Assembly: GCA_017411905.1 (NCBI GenBank)
Contig: JAFQPB010000053.1
Span: forward strand, 1 to 5,715
DNA from: Oscillospiraceae bacterium
Lineage (GTDB): Bacteria > Bacillota_A > Clostridia > Oscillospirales > Oscillospiraceae
Direction of reading: 5' to 3'
DNA length: 5,715 nt
Below the pieces are notes generated by a model, which was given only the letters and a program-made list of their open reading frames with translations, was not told where the DNA came from and did no database searches. Within the stretch, counting starts at the first letter, position 1, and each line of letters begins with the position of its first letter. Positions 5,691 to 5,715 of the stretch are shown here, piece by piece. The position numbers and the translations under genes are program-made.

Positions 5691-5715
5691 AAAAACGGCG
5701 GGAGCAAGCCCCTGC
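5691..5715 (+). terminator. Possible terminator hairpin or dispersed palindrome, cut by window end
   Basis: After an A-run (5691-5695), bases 5698-5704 (GCGGGAG) can pair with 5709-5715 (CCCCTGC), allowing one G-U pair and one A-C mismatch around a 4-nt loop. The position right after the antiporter stop fits a terminator, but the T-run, if any, lies outside the window. Confidence 0.35.

Overview
The window looks like chromosomal DNA of a gut-type Clostridia member, probably near Oscillospiraceae/Ruminococcaceae. This is inferred from the moderately high GC coding sequence, strong AGGAGG-like ribosome binding sites, the fhs/fchA/folD set, a DUF1576-type membrane protein, and intergenic heptad repeats of the AATTGAC/TCAATTG kind that I associate with these genomes. 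All five genes lie on the + strand. No rRNA, tRNA, CRISPR array or transposase is visible.

Layout: (1) 1-872 is the C-terminal half of formate-tetrahydrofolate ligase (fhs), cut by the window start. (2) 873-1265 is a 393-bp gap holding an unassigned stretch, a strong intrinsic terminator (1073-1115), and a roughly 120-bp imperfect inverted-repeat element of 7-bp units (about 1119-1240). Each arm of the element contains a TTGACA-17-GATAAT promoter-like sequence pointing inward, so the left one reads toward fchA. (3) 1266-1886 is fchA (methenyl-THF cyclohydrolase / cyclodeaminase family) and 1903-2781 is folD (methylene-THF dehydrogenase); they are 16 bp apart and surely co-transcribed. (4) 2771-2876 is a short spacer: a solo copy of the heptad repeat that supplies the folD stop codon, then an 11-bp hairpin without a U-tract. 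(5) 2877-4223 encodes a polytopic membrane protein, DUF1576-like with an internal duplication, closed by a clear terminator. (6) 4365-5684 encodes a CPA2-type cation:proton antiporter with a TTG start. The window ends in what looks like the first part of another hairpin.

How the genes work together: Fhs, FchA and FolD form the tetrahydrofolate C1 interconversion set (formate + THF <-> 10-formyl-THF <-> 5,10-methenyl-THF <-> 5,10-methylene-THF). The most informative observation is that this FolD lacks two residues needed for cyclohydrolase chemistry in bifunctional FolD enzymes. The positions equivalent to E. coli Lys54 and Gln98 are Ala52 and Phe96, while Tyr48 and Asp121 are kept. This suggests a dehydrogenase-only FolD with the cyclohydrolase step handed to the adjacent FchA. 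The role of the DUF1576 protein is unknown. The antiporter appears to be a separate transcription unit.
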